Below are positions 34,511 through 42,887 of a stretch of DNA of 64,000 nt, piece after piece. How positions within the stretch are numbered: position 1 is the stretch's first letter; each line of letters opens with the position of its first letter. Below the pieces are notes generated by a model. It was not told the DNA's origin and did not search any database. It saw only the letters and a list, made by a program, of their open reading frames with translations. Position numbers and translations under genes: made by a program. Source of the stretch: Pseudomonas sp. SJZ074 (lineage in GTDB: Bacteria > Pseudomonadota > Gammaproteobacteria > Pseudomonadales > Pseudomonadaceae); assembly GCF_007828215.1 (NCBI RefSeq), contig NZ_VIUE01000019.1, positions 1 through 64,000 of the forward strand. Reading direction: 5' to 3'.

Positions 34511-35203
34511 TTACGGCTGGTTCCCGCTGTAGTCGCGAGCACCAAACAGGGCGGTACCGATCCTGACCCAGGTGGCCCCCTGGGCAATGGCGGATTCGAG
34601 GTCGTGGCTCATGCCCATGGACAGGGTATCCAGCGGCAGGGCCAGGCTGGCTTGCAAGCGTTGGACGGCTGCGAAGGCTGCGTCCTGAGCGGCGCGTTCT
34701 TCGGTCGGCTCGGGGATTGCCATGAGTCCGCGTAGCGTCAGGCGTGGCAACGCGCCGATTGCCTCGGCCAGGGCCGGCAGATCTTCCGGGGTACAACCGG
34801 ATTTGCTGGCTTCCCCACTGACGTTGACTTGAATGCAGATGTTCAGCGGCAGCAAGCCGTCCGGACGCTGTTCGGACAGGCGTTGGGCAATTTTCAAACG
34901 GTCCACGGAGTGCACCCAGTCGAAATGTTCAGCGATAGCGCGGGTCTTGTTCGATTGAATGGGGCCGATGAAGTGCCAGATCAAGGGCAGGTCGGTCAGT
35001 TCGGCCTGCTTGCCCAGCGCTTCCTGCAGGTAGTTCTCACCGAAGTCCCGCAGGCCCGCGGCATAGGCTTCACGCAGGGCCTGGGCGGGCTTGGTCTTGC
35101 TCACTGCCAGCAGTTGCACGCTGTCTACGGCGCGGTGGGCGGCTTGCTCCGCAGCGCGGATGCGCGATCTAACCTGAGCGATGTTGTCTGCTATCGTGGA
35201 CAT
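34511..35203 (-). CDS. yggS: Pyridoxal-phosphate homeostasis protein YggS
   Basis: A 230-residue single-domain PLP-binding barrel of the YggS/PROSC family, which buffers vitamin B6 and affects amino-acid pools. The PLP lysine is in LLAVSKTKPAQALREAY, followed by FGENYLQEALGKQ, WHFIGPIQSNKT and the C-terminal LSMGMSHDLESAIAQGATWVRIGTALFG. It is divergent from pilT with a 55-base gap, so the two promoters are close together or overlapping. Confidence 0.96.
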   Translation of the reverse strand: MSTIADNIAQVRSRIRAAEQAAHRAVDSVQLLAVSKTKPAQALREAYAAGLRDFGENYLQEALGKQAELTDLPLIWHFIGPIQSNKTRAIAEHFDWVHSVDRLKIAQRLSEQRPDGLLPLNICIQVNVSGEASKSGCTPEDLPALAEAIGALPRLTLRGLMAIPEPTEERAAQDAAFAAVQRLQASLALPLDTLSMGMSHDLESAIAQGATWVRIGTALFGARDYSGNQP

Positions 35204-35258
35204 AAAGAAGCGCCAGCGGTCTGAGGTTCGCGGCATTCTACTGGAATTGAGGAGCGCT

Positions 35259-36293
35259 ATGGATATCACTGAACTGCTGGCGTTCAGCGCCAAACAGGGG
35301 GCGTCGGACCTGCACCTGTCCGCCGGGCTGCCGCCGATGATCCGGGTTGATGGCGATGTGCGGCGGATCAACCTGCCAGCACTGGACCACAAGCAGGTTC
35401 ATGAATTGATCTACGACATCATGAATGACCGGCAACGGGTAGATTACGAAAAGTTTCTGGAAACCGATTTTTCCTTCGATGTACCTGGGGTAGCACGGTT
35501 CCGGGTCAACGCGTTCAATCAGAATCGCGGCGCGGGGGCGGTGTTCCGGACCATTCCGTCGAAAGTCCTGACCATGGAAGAGCTGGGCATGGGCGAGGTG
35601 TTTCGCAAAGTGACCGAGGCCCCCCGCGGGTTGGTGCTGGTGACTGGGCCGACCGGCTCAGGCAAGTCCACCACCCTGGCGGCGATGATCGACTACCTCA
35701 ACACCCATAAGCACCATCACATCCTTACCATCGAGGACCCCATCGAGTTTGTCCACGAACCGCGCAAATGCCTGATCAACCAGCGCGAAGTGCACCGCGA
35801 CACCCAGGGTTTTTCCACGGCCTTGCGTTCGGCCCTTCGGGAGGATCCGGACGTGATTCTGGTGGGGGAGATGCGTGACCTGGAAACCATCCGCCTGGCG
35901 CTGACCGCCGCCGAAACCGGGCACCTGGTCTTCGGCACCCTGCACACCACCTCGGCGGCCAAGACCATCGACCGGGTGGTGGACGTGTTCCCGGGAGACG
36001 AGAAGTCCATGGTGCGCTCGATGTTGTCGGAATCATTGCAGGCGGTGATTTCCCAGACGTTGATCAAGAAGATCGGCGGCGGCCGGGTCGCCGCTCACGA
36101 AATCATGCTGGGTACATCGGCGATTCGTAACCTGATCCGTGAAGACAAGGTGGCGCAGATGTACTCGGCGATCCAGACCGGAGGCTCGCTGGGGATGCAG
36201 ACGCTGGACATGTGCTTGAAGGATCTGGTGACCAAAGGCTTGATCAGCCGTGAACATGCACGGGAGCGGGCGCGTACGCCGGATAATTTCTGA
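35259..36293 (+). CDS. pilT: Type IV pilus retraction ATPase PilT
   Basis: A 344-residue hexameric ATPase that depolymerises pili for twitching motility. Motifs are Walker A GPTGSGKSTTLAAMIDYLN, the Asp box TIEDPIEFVH, Walker B DPDVILVGEMRDLETIRLALTAAETGHLVFGTLHT and the PilT-specific AIRNLIREDK. A strong GAGGAG ribosome-binding site precedes the start. In P. aeruginosa pilU follows directly; here a repeat and an NlpC/P60 gene follow instead. Confidence 0.97.
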   Translation: MDITELLAFSAKQGASDLHLSAGLPPMIRVDGDVRRINLPALDHKQVHELIYDIMNDRQRVDYEKFLETDFSFDVPGVARFRVNAFNQNRGAGAVFRTIPSKVLTMEELGMGEVFRKVTEAPRGLVLVTGPTGSGKSTTLAAMIDYLNTHKHHHILTIEDPIEFVHEPRKCLINQREVHRDTQGFSTALRSALREDPDVILVGEMRDLETIRLALTAAETGHLVFGTLHTTSAAKTIDRVVDVFPGDEKSMVRSMLSESLQAVISQTLIKKIGGGRVAAHEIMLGTSAIRNLIREDKVAQMYSAIQTGGSLGMQTLDMCLKDLVTKGLISREHARERARTPDNF

Positions 36294-36303
36294 GGGGTTT
36301 TCC

Positions 36304-36412
36304 GATCGTTCCCACGCTCTGCGTGGGAACGCAGCCGGGGACGCTCCGCGTCCCTGAGAGCCGAACGCAGAGCGTCCGCTGAGGCATTCCCACGCAGAGC
36401 GTGGGAACGATC
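36304..36412. repeat. 109-base palindromic repeat element after pilT
   Basis: The ends are perfect 26-base inverted repeats starting GATCGTTCCCACGCTCTGCG. Each end is itself palindromic (TTCCCACGC-TCT-GCGTGGGAA), and a related GACGCTCCGCGTCC lies inside. It starts ten bases after the pilT stop and ends one base before the opposite gene's stop codon. I recall similar GTTCCCACGC repeats in pseudomonad genomes; it differs from the REPINs. Confidence 0.8.
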
Positions 36413-36413
36413 A

Positions 36414-37025
36414 TCAGCGCTGGACGACCCGCATCCCACCCGGCTCTTTCGGCAACACCCGCTTGGCAACCACGTAGTGGGTGTCCCAGTACGGCTTGTT
36501 CAGAGTGTCGATAGTCACCGACTTGCCGCGACGTGGCGCATGGATGAAACGGTCGTTGCCCAGGTAGATGGCCACGTGGTTGACCCGGCGGCTCTTGAGC
36601 TTGAAGAAAATCAGGTCGCCGGGCTTGAGGTCCTTGCGCTCGACTTTCTCACCGTGACCGGCTGCCATGGCATTTGAAGTGCGTGGCAGGTCGAAAGTGC
36701 TGTCGTTGAAAGCGTATTTCACCAGACCACTGCAATCGAAGCCTTTACTTGGACTGCTTCCGCCCCAACGATAAGGTGTGCCCAGTACATTCACGGCACG
36801 GCTCAATACGTTGCTGCTCGCTTTGGTCGCCATGGGGGGCACCAGCTTGCTGCTGCCAGTGGTCGTGTACTGGACGCTTGGCTTGTTCTTGCTCGAAGGA
36901 GCAGAAACATGGGATTTCGGGGTGTAGCCGTTGACGTTGGGAAGACGTTGCTCACGATTGGTGGCGTGGGCGGCCAGGGGCAATAATAGGCAAATGGTTA
37001 GCCATGTCTTGAAAAATGGACGCAT
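36414..37025 (-). CDS. Secreted NlpC/P60 (C40) peptidoglycan endopeptidase
   Basis: A 203-residue protein with a signal peptide (MRPFFKTWLTICLLLPLAAHA), a Ser/Lys-rich linker to about residue 75, and an NlpC/P60 domain. The catalytic Cys is in GFDCSGLVKYAF, the first His in NHVAIYLGND and the third residue in FIHAPRRGKS. It cuts peptide cross-links in the cell wall. Length is like that of E. coli MepS/MepH-type enzymes. The C-terminus abuts a repeat element. Confidence 0.92.
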   Translation of the reverse strand: MRPFFKTWLTICLLLPLAAHATNREQRLPNVNGYTPKSHVSAPSSKNKPSVQYTTTGSSKLVPPMATKASSNVLSRAVNVLGTPYRWGGSSPSKGFDCSGLVKYAFNDSTFDLPRTSNAMAAGHGEKVERKDLKPGDLIFFKLKSRRVNHVAIYLGNDRFIHAPRRGKSVTIDTLNKPYWDTHYVVAKRVLPKEPGGMRVVQR

Positions 37026-37275
37026 TAGGCAGGGCTCTTGAAGGTTAGCGCGCAACTTTATAACAGCTTTTTTGCTGATTCCGAGTCCGTTTGTCGATTC
37101 GAAATCCTTCGCCCCACCCCTTAAATTGCGACACTTTGGCCCGATTGTCCGACACAGGCCCCGGTTTACGGGGGCTTTACCGAGTTCAGGGTGTCGCATG
37201 CCGCTTGTCGGCAAGACACACAAAAGTCACAAAAGGTCCGAACAAATTTAACTATCGAGGCAAAAGAGGTCATTC

Positions 37276-37704
37276 ATGAACAGCTATCAGCTGGACGCCC
37301 CACACGATACCCACAGCAAAATCATCGGGTATCTGCTGTGGATTTTCGGTTTCACCGGGGCGCATCGTTTCTACTATGGCAAGCCGGTCACCGGCACGAT
37401 CTGGTTCTTCACCTTCGGCCTGTTGGGCATCGGCTGGTTGATCGACCTGTTCCTGATCCCTGCCATGGACCGCGAAGCGGACCTGCGCTTCACCCCAGGC
37501 CCCATCGAATACACCGTGGCGTGGATCCTGTTGACGTTTCTCGGGGTGTTCGGCGTGCACCGGATGTATCAGGGCAAATGGCTCAGCGGGATCATTTACC
37601 TGCTGACCGGCGGGGTGTTCTTCCTGGGGGTGCTGTATGACTTCTGGACGCTGAACGACCAGGTTTCGATTCGCAATGCGCAGAAGCGTGGGGCGTTTCG
37701 GTAA
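37276..37704 (+). CDS. Double TM2-domain membrane protein
   Basis: A 142-residue protein with two TM2 units. The first is KIIGYLLWIFGFTGAHRFYYGKPVTGTIWFFTFGLLGIGWLIDLFLIP and the second is AWILLTFLGVFGVHRMYQGKWLSGIIYLLTGGVFFLGVLYDFWTLN. The repeated G-HR-Y-GK pattern is the family mark. Function is unknown. The 250-base upstream gap holds a GC-rich hairpin (GCCCCGGTTTACGGGGGC) and an AAAAGAGG ribosome-binding site. Confidence 0.9.
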   Translation: MNSYQLDAPHDTHSKIIGYLLWIFGFTGAHRFYYGKPVTGTIWFFTFGLLGIGWLIDLFLIPAMDREADLRFTPGPIEYTVAWILLTFLGVFGVHRMYQGKWLSGIIYLLTGGVFFLGVLYDFWTLNDQVSIRNAQKRGAFR

Positions 37705-37719
37705 GACCGGGTTGCTCCC

Positions 37720-37811
37720 ATCGCGAGCAGGCTCGCTCCCACAGGGATCTTCAGCACGCACAGATTGTGTGAGTACCTGAAATCCAATGTGGGAGCGAGT
37801 CTGCCCGCGAT
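37720..37811. repeat. REPIN
   Basis: ATCGCGAGCAGGCTCGCTCC and an inverted partner with a slightly changed arm (GAGCGAGTCTGCCCGCGAT) around a 43-base core, between convergent genes. Confidence 0.88.
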
Positions 37812-37826
37812 GGGCGCAACGCAGTG

Positions 37827-39098
37827 TCAGGCCTGGTGAGTAACCCGCCCATCCATCAAGGTATAGCGCACCACACTCGGCAAGCTGTGGCCCAGGAACG
37901 GGCAGTTGTCGCCTTTGGAGCGCCAGGCTTCCCCGGCCACGGTGGAGGCTGCCGGGTCAAACAGCACCAGGTCCGCTGCCGCACCCACCGCCAGTTTACC
38001 GGCCGGCAGTTGCAGCGCCTGGGCTGGGCCGGCGCTGAGGCGCGCCAGCAGCGTCGGCAGGTCGAGCAGGCCGTCTTCCACCAGGGTCATTGCCAGCGGC
38101 AGCAGCAGTTCGACGCTGCTGATGCCCGGTTCGGTCGCGCCAAAAGGTGCCAGTTTGGCATCGCGCTCGTGGGGTTGATGATGGCTGGAGATGGCCGAGA
38201 TCACCCCGGACTTCACCGCCTCGCGCAAGCCATCCCGGTCGGCGCGGGTGCGCAGCGGTGGCTGGACGTGGTAGACGCTGTTGAAATCGATCAGGGCTTC
38301 GTCGGTCAGGATCAGTTGATACAGCGCCACATCGGCGGTCACCGGCAAGCCGCGGGCCTGGGCCTGGGCAATCAGCGCCGCGCCGCGGGCACTGGTCAGC
38401 TGGCTGAAGTGCGCACGCACACCGCTTTGCTCCACCAGCAACAGGTCACGGGCCAGGGCCACGGTCTCGGCGGTCTCCGGTATGCCCGGTAGGCCGAGGA
38501 AGCTGGCGGTCGGACCTTCATGGGCGAGGCCGCCTTCGGCCAGGTCGTGATCCTGGGAGTTGAATATCACGGTCAGACCGAAAGTGGCTGCGTATTCCAA
38601 GGCGCGGCACAGGGTGCGGGTGTTACGAAAACTGTTCAGACCGTTGCCAAACGCCACGCAGCCGGCATCGCGCAACGCAATCAGCTCCGCCAGTTGTTCA
38701 CCGTCGAGGCCTTTGCTTAACGCACCAATCGGAAAGACCTTGGTATTGCCGGCTTCGCGGGCGCGGTCGAGGATCAGTTCGGCCACGGCCGAGGTGTCCA
38801 GCACCGGTTTGGTCTGTGGCGGGCAGCACAGGCTGGTCACGCCACCGGCGGCGGCGGCCCGGGTTTCGCTGACGATGCTGCCCTTGCGGCTGTAGCCGGG
38901 CTCGCGCAGGGCGACGTTCAGGTCGACCAGGCCGGGGGCGGCCACCAGGCCTTGGGCGTCGAGGGTCTCGACCGCCACGAAACCGGCCGGGGCGGCACCC
39001 AGGGCAACGATTTTGCAGGCATCGATATGAATGTCAGTCACTTGATCCAGGCCGCTGGCTGGATCGATCACGCGTGCGCCGAGAATGCTGAGCTTCAC
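37827..39098 (-). CDS. pyrC': Dihydroorotase-like subunit PyrC' (zinc site lost)
   Basis: A 423-residue dihydroorotase homologue. The metal-binding DxHxH of active enzymes is replaced by DLNVALREPGYSRKG, so it lacks the two histidines. In pseudomonads such a PyrC' is catalytically silent but needed to assemble active aspartate transcarbamoylase with PyrB. It overlaps pyrB by four bases, which fits a fixed 1:1 complex. Confidence 0.93.
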   Translation of the reverse strand: MKLSILGARVIDPASGLDQVTDIHIDACKIVALGAAPAGFVAVETLDAQGLVAAPGLVDLNVALREPGYSRKGSIVSETRAAAAGGVTSLCCPPQTKPVLDTSAVAELILDRAREAGNTKVFPIGALSKGLDGEQLAELIALRDAGCVAFGNGLNSFRNTRTLCRALEYAATFGLTVIFNSQDHDLAEGGLAHEGPTASFLGLPGIPETAETVALARDLLLVEQSGVRAHFSQLTSARGAALIAQAQARGLPVTADVALYQLILTDEALIDFNSVYHVQPPLRTRADRDGLREAVKSGVISAISSHHQPHERDAKLAPFGATEPGISSVELLLPLAMTLVEDGLLDLPTLLARLSAGPAQALQLPAGKLAVGAAADLVLFDPAASTVAGEAWRSKGDNCPFLGHSLPSVVRYTLMDGRVTHQA

Positions 39099-40099
39099 TG
39101 GGCGTTCTCCTGGTCGAATTGGCGCTGGGCCGTTTGCCCGCTCATGGCCATGGACAGCACGGCCATGCGGATGGCGATGCCGTAGGTCACCTGGTTGAGG
39201 ATCACCGAGTGCGGTCCGTCGGCCACCGCCGACTCGATCTCCACGCCGCGGTTGATCGGCCCCGGGTGCATGACGATGGCATCCGGCTTGGCCCCGGCCA
39301 GACGGGCGGTGGTGAGGCCGAACAGGCGGTAGAACTCGCCTTCGCTGGGCAGCAGGCCGCCGGTCATGCGTTCACGCTGCAGGCGCAGCATGATCACCAC
39401 GTCCACATCCTTGAGGCCTTCGGTCATGTCGGTGTAGACCTTCACGCCGTATTGCTCGACGCCGATGGGCAGCAGGGTTTTCGGCGCGATCACGCGGATG
39501 TCCGGGCAACCGAGGGTCTTGAGGGCGAGCATGTTCGAGCGGGCGACCCGCGAATGCAGGATGTCGCCGACAATCGCCACCGAAAGGTTCTCGAAGCTGC
39601 CCTTGTGCCGGCGGATGGTCAGCATGTCCAGCATGCCCTGGGTCGGGTGGGCGTGACGGCCGTCGCCGCCGTTGATGATCGCCACCTGCGGGCAGACGTG
39701 TTCGGCAATGAAGTGTGCCGCGCCGGAGTCGCCGTGGCGCACGACGAACATATCCGCCGCCATGGCTTCGAGGTTGCGCAGGGTATCCAGCAGGGTTTCG
39801 CCCTTGCTCGCCGAGGACGTCGACACGTTGAGGGTGATCACGTCCGCCGACAGCCGCTGGGCCGCCAGTTCGAAGGTGGTGCGGGTGCGGGTGGAGTTTT
39901 CGAAGAACACGTTGCACACGGTCTTGCCGCGCAGCAACGGGACTTTCTTCACCGCCCGGGCGCCGACTTCAAGGAACGAGTCGGCGGTGTCGAGGATTTC
40001 CGTCAGCAGCTCGCGGCGCAGGCCGTCGAGGGACAGGAAGTGCCGCAGCTGGCCCTGATCGTTGAGCTGCAGCGGGCGCTTGGTTTCGAGAGGCGTCAT
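39095..40099 (-). CDS. pyrB: Aspartate carbamoyltransferase catalytic subunit
   Basis: A 334-residue enzyme joining carbamoyl phosphate to aspartate, the first committed step of pyrimidine synthesis. Motifs are FFENSTRTRTTFELAAQRL (phosphate site), VVRHGDSGAAHFIAEH, GGDGRHAHPTQGMLD and HPGPINRGVEIES. The N-terminal extension before LRRELLTEIL fits the class of PyrB that pairs with PyrC' and binds nucleotide effectors. pyrR lies 24 bases upstream. Confidence 0.97.
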   Translation of the reverse strand: MTPLETKRPLQLNDQGQLRHFLSLDGLRRELLTEILDTADSFLEVGARAVKKVPLLRGKTVCNVFFENSTRTRTTFELAAQRLSADVITLNVSTSSASKGETLLDTLRNLEAMAADMFVVRHGDSGAAHFIAEHVCPQVAIINGGDGRHAHPTQGMLDMLTIRRHKGSFENLSVAIVGDILHSRVARSNMLALKTLGCPDIRVIAPKTLLPIGVEQYGVKVYTDMTEGLKDVDVVIMLRLQRERMTGGLLPSEGEFYRLFGLTTARLAGAKPDAIVMHPGPINRGVEIESAVADGPHSVILNQVTYGIAIRMAVLSMAMSGQTAQRQFDQENAQ

Positions 40100-40123
40100 C
40101 GCGATGGACTCTTACAAGGGCAG

Positions 40124-40630
40124 TTAAAGGGCAAGGTCTTGCAGTTCGAGTTGCAGCGGTGCGGGGCCGGAGAGTTTGACCCGCTGGTGCGCGGCCAGTG
40201 CCAGCGTCGCGCCGACCACGTTCGGCCGGATCGGCAGCTCGGCGGCGTCCAGGTCCAGCAGACACACCAGGGTCACGCTGGCCGGGCGGCCGTAATCGAA
40301 CAACTCGTTCATGGCGGCGCGGATGGTCCGGCCGCTCATCAGCACGTCGTCGATCAAGACCAGGTGCTGGCCCTCGATCTCGAACGGCAACGCCGAAGGG
40401 CGTACTTGTGGGTGCAGGCCGTTCTGGCTGAAGTCATCGCGGTAGAAGGACACGTCCAGGGTGCCCAGCGGTGCTTGGCTGCCGAGTTCCTCGAGCAGGG
40501 CCTGGGCGACCCAGACGCCGCCGGTGCGAATACCGATGTAGCGCGGTTCGCGGATGCCGCGTTGTTCCAGGTGTGCCGTGAGACGGATCGCCATCTGGCT
40601 GATCAGGTCGGCAGGATTGGGCAGGCTCAT
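40124..40630 (-). CDS. pyrR: PyrR phosphoribosyltransferase-type regulator
   Basis: A 168-residue PRPP-binding protein of the PyrR family. The PRPP loop is LVLIDDVLMSGRTIRAAMNELFDYG, and GIRTGGVWVAQALLEELG is conserved. In Bacillus it is an attenuation protein and uracil phosphoribosyltransferase; in pseudomonads it influences pyr gene expression. I chose MSLPNPADLISQM, preceded by AAGGAGCCAGC. It is the lead gene of pyrR-pyrB-pyrC' and closely follows ruvX. Confidence 0.94.
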   Translation of the reverse strand: MSLPNPADLISQMAIRLTAHLEQRGIREPRYIGIRTGGVWVAQALLEELGSQAPLGTLDVSFYRDDFSQNGLHPQVRPSALPFEIEGQHLVLIDDVLMSGRTIRAAMNELFDYGRPASVTLVCLLDLDAAELPIRPNVVGATLALAAHQRVKLSGPAPLQLELQDLAL

Positions 40631-40710
40631 GCTGGCTCCTTCAGGTTCCCGGGCCGGCGGTGAGGCCCGGTCTATCGCTAAAAGAAAGCGCCTTGGCGGC
40701 GCTTTCAAAA

Positions 40711-41148
40711 TCAGGTGTCGAACAGGGCGCTGTTGGCATCGAGCCAGCCCTGCAGCAGCAGGGCGGCGGCAATGGCGTCCACCGGGTTGTCGCGGTAACT
40801 GCCTTTCTGCCCGCCACGCTCGAGGCGCTCGCCCTTGGCTTCGAACGTAGTCAGGCGTTCGTCGTGGGTATAGAAGGGCAGGTTGTAGCGACCATTGAGT
40901 CGCCGGGCGAATTTTTCAGCGCGCACGCACATGTCGCTGGGCGTACCGTCCATGTTCAGCGGCAGGCCGACCACCACGGCGTCGGGTTTCCACTCCTTGA
41001 TCAGCGCTTCGACCTGGTTCCAGTCCGGCACGCCATTCTGCGCCTTGAGGGTACACAGCTCGCGGGCCTGGCCGGTAACGACCTGGCCGACCGCAACGCC
41101 GATCTGTTTGGTGCCGTAGTCGAAGCCCAGCAGCAGGCGCAGGGCCAT
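40711..41148 (-). CDS. ruvX: Holliday-junction resolvase-like RuvX (YqgF)
   Basis: A 145-residue RNase H-fold protein. Conserved segments are LLGFDYGTKQIGVAVG with the first acidic residue, VVVGLPLNMDGTPSDMC, FARRLNGRYNLPFYTHDERLTTFEA and the last acid in NPVDAIAAALLLQGWL. The family is essential in E. coli and acts in pre-16S rRNA processing. Its start overlaps the yqgE stop by one base. Confidence 0.95.
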   Translation of the reverse strand: MALRLLLGFDYGTKQIGVAVGQVVTGQARELCTLKAQNGVPDWNQVEALIKEWKPDAVVVGLPLNMDGTPSDMCVRAEKFARRLNGRYNLPFYTHDERLTTFEAKGERLERGGQKGSYRDNPVDAIAAALLLQGWLDANSALFDT

Positions 41149-41717
41149 CAGGCGTGTCCTGCCTGACTGGTGAGCAGGCTGAGGTTGATCCCCAGGCGGT
41201 TGGCCGCCGCTTCCAGGCGCAGTTCACTGCTGGTGTTGAACAGGATGTCGGCGTCGAACGGGCAGGTCAGCCAGGCGTTGTCGGCCAGCTCGGCCTCCAG
41301 CTGCCCGGCTTCCCAACCAGCGTAGCCGAGGGCGATCAGGCTTTTCTCCGGCCCGACACCGTCAGCGATGGCAAACAACACGTCCTGGGAGGTCGACAGC
41401 GATACGCCGTTGAGGTCCACGGTGGCCTGGTAGCTGGGACCCGACGGATGGAGGACGAAGCCACGGTCGGTCTGCACCGGCCCGCCGATGAAAATCGGCA
41501 CGTGCTGGCACAGGATCGGCGGCTCCACCTCAGGTCGCAGCTGCTCGAGAATATCCGCCAGGTTCAGTTCCTGCGGGCGATTGATCACCAGCCCCATGGC
41601 GCCATTGGCCGTGTGCTCGACAATGTAGGTCAAGGTGTGGGCGAAGTTCGGATCGGCCATATGCGGCATGGCGATCAGGAAATGATGTTTGAGGTAGGTG
41701 GGGCTGACGTTTTTCAT
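41148..41717 (-). CDS. yqgE: UPF0301/AlgH family protein YqgE
   Basis: A 189-residue protein with the family marks YLKHHFLIAMPHMADPNFAHTLTYIVEHTANGAMGLVINRP, PIFIGGPVQTDRGFVLH and the C-terminal LTCPFDADILFNT. It is called AlgH in pseudomonads from an old link with alginate control. The biochemical function is unknown. I chose MKNVSPTYLKHHF; the longer frame upstream is not conserved in type. It lies directly before ruvX, a widely conserved pair. Confidence 0.95.
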   Translation of the reverse strand: MKNVSPTYLKHHFLIAMPHMADPNFAHTLTYIVEHTANGAMGLVINRPQELNLADILEQLRPEVEPPILCQHVPIFIGGPVQTDRGFVLHPSGPSYQATVDLNGVSLSTSQDVLFAIADGVGPEKSLIALGYAGWEAGQLEAELADNAWLTCPFDADILFNTSSELRLEAAANRLGINLSLLTSQAGHA

Positions 41718-41796
41718 AGGCGATAGTGTGGCGGCGCAGGGGCGAACTGACAAGCTGGGGATGTGCAGGAAATACCCGAGATAGGTGTAGAACCCT

Positions 41797-41887
41797 TGTG
41801 GGAGCGAGCCTGCTCGCGATAGCTATTGATCATCCAATATAAATGTCGACTGGCAGACCGCTATCGCGAGCAGGCTCGCTCCCACAG
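41797..41887. repeat. REPIN
   Basis: TTGTGGGAGCGAGCCTGCTC and its inverted partner ending GCTCGCTCCCACAG around a 41-base core, between yqgE and tonB. Confidence 0.9.
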
Positions 41888-41896
41888 GAATTGGTG

Positions 41897-42793
41897 TCAG
41901 TTGCTGGACAACCGATCTCCCCGGGAGAATTTCCAGGTGCGGATGATCTCCAGTCGGTCGATGTCGGACAAATCCCCGGTAAACGGCGCGAACGGCGCCG
42001 CCAGGCGCACGATGCGTTGGGCCGCCTGGTCCAGCAGCGGCTGGCCGGAGGACTCCAGCACCAGCACTTCATACAGGGAGCCGTCACGGTTGATCGAGAC
42101 CATCAGCCGCAGGTTGCCGTAGATCTGCTTGCGCCGCGCTTCTTCGGGGTAATTGAGGTTGCCGATGCGCTCGACCTTCTTGCGCCACTCATCCTTGTAC
42201 CAGGCGCCCTTGTCACGCATGGTCGAAGCGGCGCTCAGGCGGTGGATGCGCGGACGCTTGGCATAGAGCTGCTGTTCCTGGGCCAGTTCGGCTTCCAGGC
42301 TGGCGATGTCGCTGGACAACTGGGAGCTGTCAAAGGTCGGCGCCGGAGCCTTGGGCTTGGGGTCGGGCTTGACCTCTTCCTTGACCGGTGCCTTCTTCGG
42401 CTTCGGTGCCACAGTGGTCACCGCCGCCTTGGGGGCCGTTTCCTGGACCTCGGGCTTGGCGGCCGGAGGAGGGGTGGCCTTCTGGACCTGGTTATCCTGG
42501 AACGGCGCGATCTCGGTGGTCTTGGGAACCGCCTTCTTTTCCAGGGTGCCGCTACCCTGCTGGTTTTCCTGGGCGAGGAAATCCGCCTGCTTCGGCTTGG
42601 TTTCGCTCTTGAAGGTGGCCAGGGTGATTTCCAGGGTCTGGCTGATCTGCTTGGGCTCGACCGTGGCGAACCCGACGCCCAGCAGCAGGGCCAGGTGGAT
42701 CAGCGCCGCCAGGAACAGGGTAAAGCCCAGACGATCAGCCGGGCGCACGCCACGATGGGCGAGCTCTAGGGGCAGATCGGACGGGAGGGTCAT
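41897..42793 (-). CDS. tonB: TonB-family energy transducer
   Basis: A 298-residue protein with a cytoplasmic start, one membrane segment (LGFTLFLAALIHLALLLGVGFA), a long Lys/Pro/Ala/Gln-rich spacer (about 50-190) and a TonB C-terminal domain (VERIGNLNYPEEARRKQIYGNLRLMVSINRDGSLYEVLVLESSGQPLLDQAAQRIVRLAAPFAPF). By position before gshB it matches P. aeruginosa TonB3, which has been linked to twitching and pilus assembly. No exbBD genes are near. Confidence 0.92.
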   Translation of the reverse strand: MTLPSDLPLELAHRGVRPADRLGFTLFLAALIHLALLLGVGFATVEPKQISQTLEITLATFKSETKPKQADFLAQENQQGSGTLEKKAVPKTTEIAPFQDNQVQKATPPPAAKPEVQETAPKAAVTTVAPKPKKAPVKEEVKPDPKPKAPAPTFDSSQLSSDIASLEAELAQEQQLYAKRPRIHRLSAASTMRDKGAWYKDEWRKKVERIGNLNYPEEARRKQIYGNLRLMVSINRDGSLYEVLVLESSGQPLLDQAAQRIVRLAAPFAPFTGDLSDIDRLEIIRTWKFSRGDRLSSN

Positions 42794-42887
42794 GGCAGCA
42801 AAAACCAACATTGCTTTTTTTCAGGGCCCGGCATGATAGCGCAATGTTGGTTTTTAGCTGCAAGCTGCAAGCGACAAGCTGTACGCA

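Noticed and set aside
39119..40663. A 514-codon open frame opposite pyrB and pyrR
   Set aside because: It lies antisense to two certain genes, its protein is rich in His, Gln, Gly and Arg as expected from the complement of GC-rich codons, and it has no recognisable motif.
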